The position numbers and the translations under genes were made by a program. The notes beneath the pieces were generated by a model. It did no database searches. It was not told the origin of the DNA and saw only the letters and a program-made list of their open reading frames with translations. DNA of 64,000 bases from Mactromeris polynyma (lineage: Eukaryota > Mollusca > Bivalvia > Venerida > Mactridae), in contig JASFXZ010000037.1 in the NCBI GenBank assembly GCA_032209605.1, forward strand, positions 1,302,001-1,366,000, given 5' to 3'. Shown one piece after another: positions 22,175 to 31,975 of this stretch; the first letter of the stretch is position 1; every line of letters begins with the position of its first letter.

Positions 22175-22556
22175 TTTCGTGGTCGTAGCCGAGTGGTCTG
22201 TGTACTGGCATTGTAACTCGGCGGCCCGGCTTTACATCTCCGTCACGAGATATATACACTTCTATGAAAACTTGACAAATGTTGACTTTCTTCCACATGT
22301 GTTGAAGTTGCTGGCTTGTGGAAGGGTAGTTATAGATATAAGTACTGGTGATGGTACGGTCCAGGAGAACAAGGCCGCCGTATATGACTGAAACACTGTA
22401 GAAAAATGGGATAAAACCAAATTTAAAGCAAAACAAATCCTGATTTCTGACGAACAAACAGAACAGACAGACGGACGGTCGATCAGACGGACGAACAGAC
22501 GGATGGACGGATAAAACACCTATAGTCCCTTCCGGTTAAATACTGCTAGGGGACTA
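22175..22556 (+). repeat. tRNA-headed SINE, plus strand
   Basis: 'ggtcgtagccgagtggtct' is a tRNA-Leu/Ser-like A-box region and 'cggctttacatctccgtcac' stands where a B-box would be. A long conserved body follows ('gttgctggcttgtggaagg', 'ggtccaggagaacaaggcc', 'gaaacactgtagaaaaatgg'), then a 'gacggacgg' run and 'tagtcccttccggt' at the end. It lies inside the putative 7.2 kb element, upstream of its gene. Confidence 0.6.
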
Positions 22557-22904
22557 ATAAAGGCCTTACATGTACAAAAAACGGTTGTATCGGAGATTGT
22601 TGAAAACAGTCTATTTAAATTACTTAAAATATCTCTATTTATTTAATATCCGTTGGCGTAAGATCCCGACTTCTTTTAGGACTTCCTGGTGAAGATCTAT
22701 CGATGAAATGTATAATTTAGTTGCCTAGAAGTATCCTCTGCATATAACAAACAACAAATGGATAAATTCAATTCCCGATTTGATTTCAAAGAGAAAAAAT
22801 AATGAAAAAAATGAAAAAATATCAAAACTTTCTTAAAATATCAATAATTCTGAACTTATTATTTAATTACAACATAAGAATGGTTATTTCAACATATGTG
22901 GGAT

Positions 22905-23614
22905 TCAAGTACGAACATTTTAGTACAAGTTACAAGGCGATAGCTCTTGTTAGTGAGGAGTAATTAAGGTTTTTCCAACCCTTCCGATTGTTTAAAATAA
23001 TGGCGGCCATCTTTAAAGATGGCCGCCAAAAGGTCATTTGGCAAAGTGACCCAGAAGTCCATCAACTGATTTTGGATAGCTTAGATATCAAGCTAACCGA
23101 AAATCATTGTTGGATCTGTTCACCAATTTGGTAATGAACCTTCGAATTTCAGGACCTGGGACATGGACTAATACTGTTGGGTGAAATTCAGCCAAACTTC
23201 ATAGGATTAATCAACAACAAGGGTAGTTGTGCATCTTTGTTGTTTCGTTCTGCTCGGATAATGTTCACTGAGTTATGACCCTATGATGTGTTTATTCATA
23301 TTTATTTGTCCGCGCTTCATCTCCAATATTGCTGGTTGGCTTTCAGACAAACTTCACAGGATTGATAAGCATCAAGTGTAGTTGTGAATCCTTGTCGTTT
23401 CGTTCTGCTCAGATAATTTTCACTGAGTGATTGCCCTCTGTTTTTATGCATGTACAGTGTTTGTCTGCGCTTCATCTCAAATACGACTGGTTGGATTTCA
23501 ACAAAACTTCACAGGATTGATAAGCATAAAGTGTAGTTGGGAATCATTGTCGTTTCGTTTCGCTCAGATGATTTTTCACTGAATAATGGCCCTTTGATGT
23601 CATCGGGGAGACAT
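22905..23614. repeat. Right inverted arm with palindrome and subterminal tandem units
   Basis: The inner part mirrors 16500-16750. 23001-23028 is a perfect 28-bp palindrome (TGGCGGCCATCTTT/AAAGATGGCCGCCA). Outside it, units carrying 'cttcacaggattgataagca' and 'tgtcgtttcgttctgctcag' recur near 23195, 23348 and 23500, about 150 bp apart. The left arm lacks this tandem expansion. Confidence 0.6.
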
Positions 23615-23635
23615 GTTTTTTGTTTAAAAAAGAAC

Positions 23636-23745
23636 CATGTAGTTTTAATTGTCATACAATATCTTTATTGTACATGTACTATTTCTTTCAGAGTAGATAT
23701 TTTTATTTCTGTCAATATACTGTCAGTCGCACCTTGTTTAATTGA
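23636..23745 (+). repeat. Outer direct repeat, right copy
   Basis: Counterpart of 16298-16414 in the same orientation; it starts about 20 bp beyond the right end of the putative transposon. Confidence 0.5.
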
Positions 23746-24384
23746 CAGCCTTCTATCGGAATACTGGTATCATCCGAAATAAATGTCACGTGGCTATTTG
23801 AAACCATGTTTACTTTTTAATAGAGTTTTGGACCTGATAAATTCGACAGAACTGATCCGACTTCTATTGTTATTTCATGAATGTGTATTTAACTGCATAA
23901 AATGTTCGGTAGTAAATAAAATTCATATTTGTTGCAGCAATTCTTTTGTATTTAATTTGCTATTAGTTGTATCTTCAAGGTATGTCGGATTTGTGCTGTT
24001 TCTGACTTATAACAAAATTCAGGACAAAAATAAACAAGAAGAGGTTGTGCAGTTAAACAAGATATATTTGCTAACCATTTTTACTGAATGTCTATGAATT
24101 TGGATTATGATAATGTAAACCAAATGTACATATATCTATCATAAAATTGTGACATAATAACAATTTGCTAGTTTGCATAACATAGTACACAAGATATAGC
24201 ACTTGTAAGAGTCAAATGCTCCCAAAAATGTGTCTTATGAACTCACTTTAAAAAGATGCCATTGTATCATAATAAACTTCGTTACCCTTAGACTAAACAA
24301 AACATATGGTTCACAGTCTGTACTGTCCATATTTCAGAACTCATGAAAAATGTAATTAAACAAACACTTTTTGCATGAAGTGTA
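23746..24384. other. AT-rich intergenic DNA
   Basis: A 104-codon frame at 23783-24097 is Cys/Phe/Leu-rich with no domain and is probably chance. Nothing else is recognised. Confidence 0.4.
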
Positions 24385-24925
24385 ATATTTAAAACAAGAC
24401 GGCTATGGTGGCCCTTTATTGCTCACCCGAGTATATTGCCATCCTGGTTTCAAGGTTCCATGAGGATTTTCAATGATTTGACCTTGTGACCTACTTTTTG
24501 ACCCAACATGACCCAGTACCACACTGGAATTGCATCTTGTTAAGACCAACATTCTGATCAAGTTTTATGAAGTTCCGATAGAGAATGCAGCCTCCCAAGA
24601 ATCCTTAAGGATTTTCAATCATTTGATTCTGTGACCTAGTTTATGACCTCAGATGACCCAGTTTCAATCTTGACTTAGATTTTATTAAGGCAAACATTTT
24701 TACCAAGTCACACTTACATAAAGTAAAAATGAAACCTCTGGAGTGTTAACCCAGTTTTGAACTTGGACTATATTTCATTGAGACAAACATTCTGACCAAG
24801 TTTAATGCAGACCAGGTAAAAGATGTTACATATCAAGTGTTAACAGTCTAAATTGTAGACGACGACGGACACGGGGCGATCCCAATAGCTCAACTTAAGC
24901 ACTTCGTGCTCAGGCGAGCTAAAAA
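24385..24925 (+). repeat. Dispersed repeat ending in an 'agcacttcgtgct' hairpin
   Basis: Contains repeated phrases 'gatttgaccttgtgaccta' and 'attctgaccaagttt', then 'gacgacggacacggggcgat' and a terminal imperfect hairpin 'agctcaacttaagcacttcg' / 'tgctcaggcgagct'. Only the hairpin end recurs at 40030-40085. This tail is common in bivalve repeats. Confidence 0.7.
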
Positions 24926-25433
24926 CACTGGACATGGTCGAGTTTGTTGGACTCTTGGTCTCAAACAAGCATTAAATTTAATACAAACATTAAAAATAGT
25001 TTAATTAATAAAAAAGTCCCATTACTTGTTATTATGACTTTTCCCCTGTTGAATTGATTAATTTCAAACTAACTGTACATCAATATAGGTGCATGATCAG
25101 TGAATATTACTTGATAAACCCTGACACATCTTCTCTGGAATATTTTTATTTCTATGTTTCTCTCTATTACTTTTAAATACTGACTAAAATGCATAAAAAG
25201 TTTCAAAATTAAATTGCTATACTACATTCCAGCTAACTCATTGGAAAAATCTTTCATTTGAACTTTTGTCTACAAGTTATTTCAATAGAGAGTAATGACA
25301 AATGGAGATACAGTGGAATCACATTATTATGCAACATTTAAATTTTATGCAATGCTATTAACTATTTGAACATATCTGAAACACAGCCGAGTTTTAAGTT
25401 GTGTAGCTGTTCATAAATGAACAAGGATCGAGT

Positions 25434-25500
25434 AAGTCGCTGTGGTGTAGTGGTTAGCATACTGGAACGGAGACAGGGGTGCGAATCCTGGTAGCTCCAT
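25434..25500 (+). repeat. tRNA-like SINE head
   Basis: 'tgtggtgtagtggttagcat' matches an A-box region of tRNA-Glu/Val type and 'ggtgcgaatcc' a B-box. Acceptor-stem pairing is weak, and a SINE-like body follows, so it is not called as a tRNA gene. Confidence 0.55.
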
Positions 25501-25594
25501 TGACCAATTTTTCATGTTCCTCAAAAGATGAGTTTATAACTATCATTCCAACATTTCTCAAATGAACCAGAACTGGTGGATGAACAAAATATTA

Positions 25595-25760
25595 CACTTT
25601 AATTAAAGTGAATAAACCCCAACTTTTGATGTCTAAGTTGAATGAACATGAGCATTGAAACTGAAAATTAATATTTAAAATACCATTTATGAAAGAATTA
25701 CCACTGGATGGGGTAGTTTGACTTTGCAAGGTTCATCAACTTTTGTCAAGAAATAACAAT
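25595..25760 (+). repeat. Dispersed repeat paired with 37825-37990
   Basis: 'taagttgaatgaacatgag', 'gaaaattaa', 'ccactggatggggtagt' and 'gttcatcaacttttgtc' recur in order at 37825-37990 with substitutions. Confidence 0.6.
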
Positions 25761-25799
25761 TGTACTAAAAAGAAATAATGTTAACAGTCTTTAGAAGAT

Positions 25800-27440
25800 G
25801 TTCACTTGCACATTGTATTTAATCTATCAACCAACACAATGTCTACTTGGTATACTAGTCCCCTTCTGGATTGAAAGATTTGTTCTGTATATCTATGAAC
25901 ATAGACAGCTAGTGCAAGTCTTTGATTGTATCCCCGCAAGCACCCATATAGTCATAGAACAAGCTGCCTATAGGCAGAATGCATGTAGGCTCTGCTCTAT
26001 CTGTGTCTTCTTAATGACTATGCTTGTCTAGCTAACATGTCATCTCTGAATGTCAGTTGTAGGCGCAACGTTAACTGATCAGTGATTGTTTACCTATCCT
26101 GAAAATACAAAAATACAACACAGTAATATATAGCTACATAAACTTAATTCTAAAAAATAATCAACAGAGTTTGTAATGAAATGCAAATTTATGCCAACAT
26201 TGAAATTAATAAATAAAAAAGTTTAATAAATAAAAAAGTAAGTATTTAGTCCCTGCTTAATGGTTATCATAAACAGTAGGAAGACTCATACATACCCTAT
26301 TGTCAAAATGGTGGTCGAGAAATTGAAACCCACTGAGTCAGGTGTGATCAATATCTAACAATCTCTAATTTAGGCACACATACTGGTTAGTTACCAAGAA
26401 AGCAGTCATCAAGAGTGATAAGTATAAGCTTTTTGAAAATGAGTAAGTTTGAGCTTAACTGTATTTGTATTGGTATAAATATACAAGGACATTGAAAATA
26501 TAAGGAAGGTACATTTGTTTACCTAACTGGTTGTCTGTCGTTGCAATACTGTGGGGCCATTCTATAGCAAACTCTGTCTTCATCTCTGTACAATGTACAT
26601 ACACACCAGCTGGGTACAGGCGCTAAGGGTTCTGGTTCAACGGGGCCTTTTTTGTGAGGACAGCAGTTATATCCAATATTACCAGAGGCTGACTTTCCGT
26701 CAGCTCCTTCAACGTTTTTCTTCTTTCATCATCCATCGTTCTATCATGTCCTGGAAGCATAATTGCTCTTTATATAAATACATTTATAAACAAAACTTTA
26801 ACAATGCAGACAACAAGCAAATTTATTGAATTGATATCCCTTGTAGAATAAGACAAATTACAGAAAATATAAATCAATTAGTTATTTAATATCCATCGAA
26901 AAGACCACATATCGTTTCGGCGGGGGATAATAAAAATTAAAATCGTAGAATGAGGTGGACAAAAGGAAAGGAGACAAAATAGCTCAATTTTAGAACTTCA
27001 GATCTAAGTGAGCTCAAAAGTTTGAAACAAACTTTTGGGCCATTCTTGATCTTTAGATGAATTGAAATGAGCTGTACATTTTACATATTACATGTATAAA
27101 GCATGGAATAATTATACTCAGGAAAAGATCAACACAGCTACTAGAAAAGATTTGTCAACTGCGCATCTATATATATACAATGTATATAGATATATTATAA
27201 GACTCACAAAAAGTTTAAAAGCATGGGGAACTTAAAACTCAGTGGAAATACATTAATGAATTCAAACTGATTTTTAACCTACATGTGCTTGCTGTCTTCC
27301 CTCTTCACGTAGCCGCATCATATTCTCCTCTTCATCTTAAATTCAATTTCAAACGGCCTTCATCTGAACACTCACTGTCCACCCCTACCATGGCCTCTAC
27401 CTTCCCATGCCCCTGTATAGTGCAGTGTCTTCGTCACAGA
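25800..27440 (-). pseudogene. P2X7 C-terminal-domain-like pseudogene
   Basis: Three coding-like pieces follow in order on the minus strand. First, 27440-27295: Gly/Arg-rich, then DSECSDEG and, after a one-base shift, DEEENMMRLREEGRQQA. Second, 26765-26527: MDDERRKTLKELTESQP, then after another shift GYNCCPHKKGP ... APVPSWCVC. Third, 26045-25800: AYRQLVL, a TGA where Trp would be expected, then LYG ... NQRLALAVYVHRYTEQI. The order PVPSWCxC, then AYRQ--LW--G, then NxR matches the cysteine-rich P2X7 intracellular C-terminal domain as found in many mollusc proteins. At least two frameshifts and a stop show it is broken. Family assignment is from memory of the motif pattern. Confidence 0.45.
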
Positions 27441-28149
27441 GGCTGGTGACCCCTACAAATATTAAAAAAGCTTTCCTGTAAATTAACACATATGTTTAAG
27501 AACTTGAACCCATCAATAGATGATCCTTTGTAAAGTTTGTTAATTATGATCTATCAAGGGCTACTTTCATTTTCATTCATGCTAATTAAGATAAAATTAT
27601 CGTATAAACCATTTGAATAATAAAATACTTGCTTCATGAGAGGGCATTTTAACAAAATGGTGTAAATAACAAATAATATTAACTTACAACATAGACCCAA
27701 TTAGCTAATTAGGTATCGTCAAATTATTTTGAAATGACCCCTCGTGGTAATGTCGCTATGAAGAATGTCCAATTACGTCAATATTTCAACGATCAAAATA
27801 AAATTCAAGTCGTCTTTGTCTGTAAGACGTATAACTGACCTAAATACTGCCAAAACATCGTATATTTATTGGATAACAAACAATGTGAAACGAAGAAAAC
27901 ACTTACTACGTCGGCAATCGGAGACGCAGATTCTGCAGTCTTGTCTTGTTTACAAATGTGTAATCGGTCACGTGGTATTTGTTCTATATTCGCTGCGGGA
28001 ATTCCGTGTTATAAATATCTCGGGATACCCCGACCTACTCAATGTTTATCGTACGAAATGGACTGGATTTTTTATGAAAAACGCATTTTTTAGCATTTTA
28101 AACTACATTTCTCCATTAAATATTGTGTTAAATATAATTTAACGCAATT

Positions 28150-28200
28150 ATTTCTCAAACATGTTTTTTTGGGTCATTCTGGAGTCGAGTCCCTTTAAAC
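28150..28200. repeat. Transposon-end-like sequence, inverted copy of 10083
   Basis: 'tctggagtcgagtcccttt' at 28179-28197 is the reverse complement of the sequence at about 10081-10099. The rest of the element could not be traced. Confidence 0.5.
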
Positions 28201-29639
28201 TAAATGCTAAAAATGTGTATTCTCTAACTAAATTGACATGCTTAATATGATATGTAAATGTTTTGTTATTAGATATTTAAAAAATAAATAAACATAAAAT
28301 CATTTTCAATCTTGTCACTTTAGGCTTATTTCAATTCGCCACCGGAAAACCATATGGCGAACATGCAGTCTCATACATTTCTTAAAAAATTGGTTACTAA
28401 CCAGTACTAGCATGTTCTTCATGTGGAAATTAAATGTAACTGCCAATTTTCCCACCAGACAGGAATTTCTTGATCCGGGCATGGTTTGGAAGATCTTACA
28501 TATTCTTTGAATCGATTGGTCAATGCAGTTCTTCAGTATTACGTTTGAGATGTTATGGCTTTTGAAGTATTTAAATATTATAGTTAAAGATTTTCAACAC
28601 ACAGGATCGCCCTTTTGAAATCTTGTTTGCTGACATGTTGATGGTATTCAAATTTGTTTCCATGCATGACTCTTCTTCTACCTTGTTCATCAAACGGTCA
28701 ACACCCACTATTTATAACTACTACTGGAAGGGGACTATCTTGGGACAGCATTTAGTGTTAAAGAGAGATTAAATTGTTACAGATTTATCTCGACATCCAT
28801 AAGATCTCTCCTTACAGATCCCCGTGAAACAACAGTATATAAAACAATAGGGACTCAATGGGTGCAAGGGCAACCATGTATGGAAAACACGATGCAAAGA
28901 ATGGTCCGGTCGACAATCAAAAACAACCACGGAGAGGGGGACAGGAAGGGGGAGTTTAATAGATGGAGCACATCACGAAACTAGCCAAGAAAGCCAGTAT
29001 AGTCATAGGCCGAAAGATGGAAGAAAAACAATAATTAAATTACATGTATGGTTAAAAGTACTACAAACGAGATGCAATTGGATGAAACCTAGCTGAAAAA
29101 GTTCTTGCTGAATTTCCTTATCAGTTGATTTAGGTTTAACAGATCTATATAGATGTTTTGAGACTTGTACGCGTCGACAATTCCATTTTCAAGTAGAACA
29201 ACTCTTTTTATTGTTTAATAAGATATCTAGATAAGCAGCTGTAATGATGTCCCAAATCGTAGCTGATATAGTGAGATTTAAAGTATATCAAACTAACACC
29301 ATTGAAGGTTCCATGCTCTTATACAAACTACACGCAGCGGTTATCTTCCCTCGCAGTACATCAATAACTATAAGGGGATTGGCTCTTTTAATCCAAAACT
29401 AACCTCTAAACCAAGGCAACGCAGGTAACTCTTATAAACGTATATTCATAAGACCGTACGGGTTATCTCCCTTACATTTACATAATATTCACAGCAACGG
29501 TATGTACTTTTCGCAGATTTTTTTTTCATTTAGCAATATTAAATTCATATTATTATAACGAACATATATGGTATATAATCAATTACAAGACAATCTGGTG
29601 TCGGCGGTGGTTTTAAAAATAATCACTTTATTTATCACT
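28201..29639. other. Intergenic DNA, no gene seen
   Basis: 28840-29040 is more GC-rich and shares a short segment, inverted, with 9190-9225, suggesting an old repeat. No exon was recognised. Confidence 0.35.
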
Positions 29640-30043
29640 GCGGAGAGTTTGCATATGGGTGCGGACCGTTTTATCCTATTGCGCACGGCTCTATCCTTTA
29701 GCGCATGCGCATAGCGTTCAGAAAGTGGACGAAGTGAAATTATTTATTAACGTTTCTACGACTTTTCATTTAATCGTTGACAGGTATGCAACCTCTTATT
29801 TAGCCTTATTATTATTTAAATATCAGAAATAGCTTTATATCTAGTTAGTTCAGTTGTTAGTTTATGTCTTCTCATTGTCACATGACGATGTCAAGCGTTT
29901 GACGTAAGATAAATTTTTGTCATTTCGAAATTCTTCATTCACTGTATATAAACACCGTTTCGCTTTAACCTACACCTTATTTTATTAACGGTATTAGTGA
30001 CAGTTTTGGTGTTCTATAAGGTCAGCAGTTAAACAAGTTTATT
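29640..30043 (+). promoter_or_regulatory. Candidate promoter and noncoding exon 1 of the LITAF-like gene
   Basis: TATATAAA lies at 29945-29952. About 30 bp downstream is 'ttaacctacacc', a plausible start region, and a strong donor 'TTATT|GTAAGT' follows at 30043/30044. This suggests a ~70-nt noncoding first exon. An NRF1-type GCGCATGCGCA is at 29701-29711, with a second 'gcgcac' nearby. The first coding exon (31971 onward) opens with an acceptor before its ATG, so a noncoding leader exon must exist upstream; this is the best candidate seen. Confidence 0.45.
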
Positions 30044-30189
30044 GTAAGTTATTTCTTTCTTTAATTTAGTATCTATTGTTATTATTGATTCAATACATGT
30101 GTTGGTGTCAATTGTGGCGTTGATAGTGATACCGTAGTTCAAGTGTACTCCTATTTTGTCATATTGATTTATTTAATACAACAAATATT

Positions 30190-30480
30190 TGAAATGAAGT
30201 AAATTAAGGGGAAAAGTGCGCCCAATGTGGGGCTCGAACCTATGACTCCCTAAACACTAGTACGGCACTAACGACTGAGCTAACCGGGCGGCGGTCCGAC
30301 CTCACACAACCAAACTCCTTCCCCTTTGGGCATTCGAGACTCAACCACCGTGTACCGTCAAACACCGCTGCCACTATTGAAGTAAATCAAGGGGAAAAAG
30401 TGTGTCCGATGTGGGGCTCGAATCCAGAACTCCCTAAACACTAGTATGGTACTCTACTTACTGAGCTAACTGGGCGGCTG
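30190..30480 (-). repeat. Two tandem tRNA-like SINE heads, minus strand
   Basis: On the minus strand 'gcccggttagctcagt' (A-box) and 'ggttcgagccccacat' (B-box) occur at 30220-30297 and, diverged, at 30405-30478. The units are about 175 bp apart, and both are followed by 'cttttccccttaatttac'-like sequence. Pairing is incomplete and a conserved body is present, so these are SINE copies and not tRNA genes. Confidence 0.55.
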
Positions 30481-31975
30481 TCTAACCCCACATCGCCACA
30501 GAAGAATGCAAAAACTTTGTGGCAAGTCTTTCTAAGGCATTTCAAGCTTAAAAAAACTATGTTTAATAGCAAGATGTTAGTAATGCTAAACATAATCGGC
30601 CAATCAAAGAAATCTTGGAAATTCAAACCCTCTTCATTAACATCTGTAGTCCAATTTTAGACATGTACATGCCCATTCAAGTTTTAACCATAATCATTCA
30701 TAATGTTGTTTATTTACATTTTACTTTCACTTTGCATATATAACCGGAAAATGTCAGAATGTGAAATTAGTCAATAGTTATGTAGGGTCGTATTTATAGG
30801 ACTACAACATCTTCATCCTTATCACACAGAATATTACTTTCCATTTCTGCTGGTGTGCATTTTCAAGGGTATTGTCAGCTTTTGACTGAAAAGTTAATCA
30901 TCCTTTCCTCAGCTGTTTGTGTTGCTCACAAAATAGTCGTAGGCTTTCTTGTGAGTTTTTGATTGTCGAGGCTGTAATAACTAATATGTATAGTTTGAGC
31001 GTCCAGTGCCCTGAAAAGGGGGAGACAAATGCCTTGGTAAACTTAAAAAAGTAAAGACAATATTTTGGAAACAGTTTGATACATACATGTCATATTCTGT
31101 ACATGCTTATTGATTGTCTCTGTTTTATTTACAGTAATCAAGACAATTTCTATTGTTTCTGACAAATTCTGTTAGTGCTGATTACCTGTCTATATTAACT
31201 TATCAACCACACATTTTTGGCTAAGGAGTCTGTAGATATTGAGGGTTGGGATTACAATAATTAACTGGCACCATATATTTCATTGCTTGAGACATGTTCA
31301 GGTGGACAATTTGATAAAAAAATCAGAATTTTTCCAGTTTCTACAGGTGACGCTATTTTATCCATTCAACACACACAATGTACGTAACAAATTAGTTCAT
31401 TGATAGAAATGCTAAAAATATTAACAGTACAGAATTATACACAGTTATACTTATCTGAATTGTTCGACTATCGGCCAAATTCCATTAAAACAATTATCAG
31501 TCCTGGTCATGTCTGTTTGACTAACAACTTTCAGAAAGTCTGATTTATATCGAAGTACACTAAAATGATTAAAATGAAGACCTTCCAATTTAGTTTAGGT
31601 CACCTAAGGAGTGGAAACAAACACCAAATTTAGACTAAGGTCCTAGCAGTGGAAACAGTTCCTTCCCCAATTCAGTAATGCCAGTTAGAGGGCATAACTC
31701 ACAGGGTGTTTAACCTATGCTTTCAATCTGTATTAAAAGTAGAAATTGGATTTGAACAAAAATCATTTATTTTTCTGTTTACTCATGGATATTAATCCTA
31801 TAAATTATGCAGTGAAAACTTCAGATAGTAAAATAATCTCCTTTTGATACAAGTCGGCATTTTGCAAACTTGACTTTTATAAAAGGTTATCTTCATATAT
31901 TACGTTATAATGTGAATTAATTTTATTACAATTTAAAAAAGTCTTGTCAGTATTGTTTTTCCAATTTCAGCAAAA

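Larger units (their letters stand above)
16415..23614 (-). mobile_element. Putative ~7.2 kb autonomous DNA transposon (or its derivative)
   Basis: Both ends read ATGTCTCCC inward (16415 on plus, 23614 on minus). Behind them lie inverted arms: 16500-16750 and 22905-23170 pair over about 250 bp, with near-identical cores such as 'ggtgaacagatccaacaatg', 'gacttctgggtcactttgcc' and 'ttttggcggccat'. The single large gene inside (17325-21986) fills the middle and has transposase-like and nuclease-like parts. The right subterminal region carries two to three ~150-bp tandem units (see separate entry). A SINE-like insertion sits at 22175-22556. XPG-like nuclease domains are known to me from the Academ superfamily (AcademX lineage); that assignment is inference. 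No clear 3-4 bp target duplication was seen, and the arms could instead be two inverted copies of an unrelated dispersed repeat. Confidence 0.5.

Noticed and set aside
25434..25500. Functional tRNA gene
   Set aside because: A and B boxes are present but the acceptor stem does not pair and a SINE-type body follows; the same holds for the other tRNA-like heads in the window.
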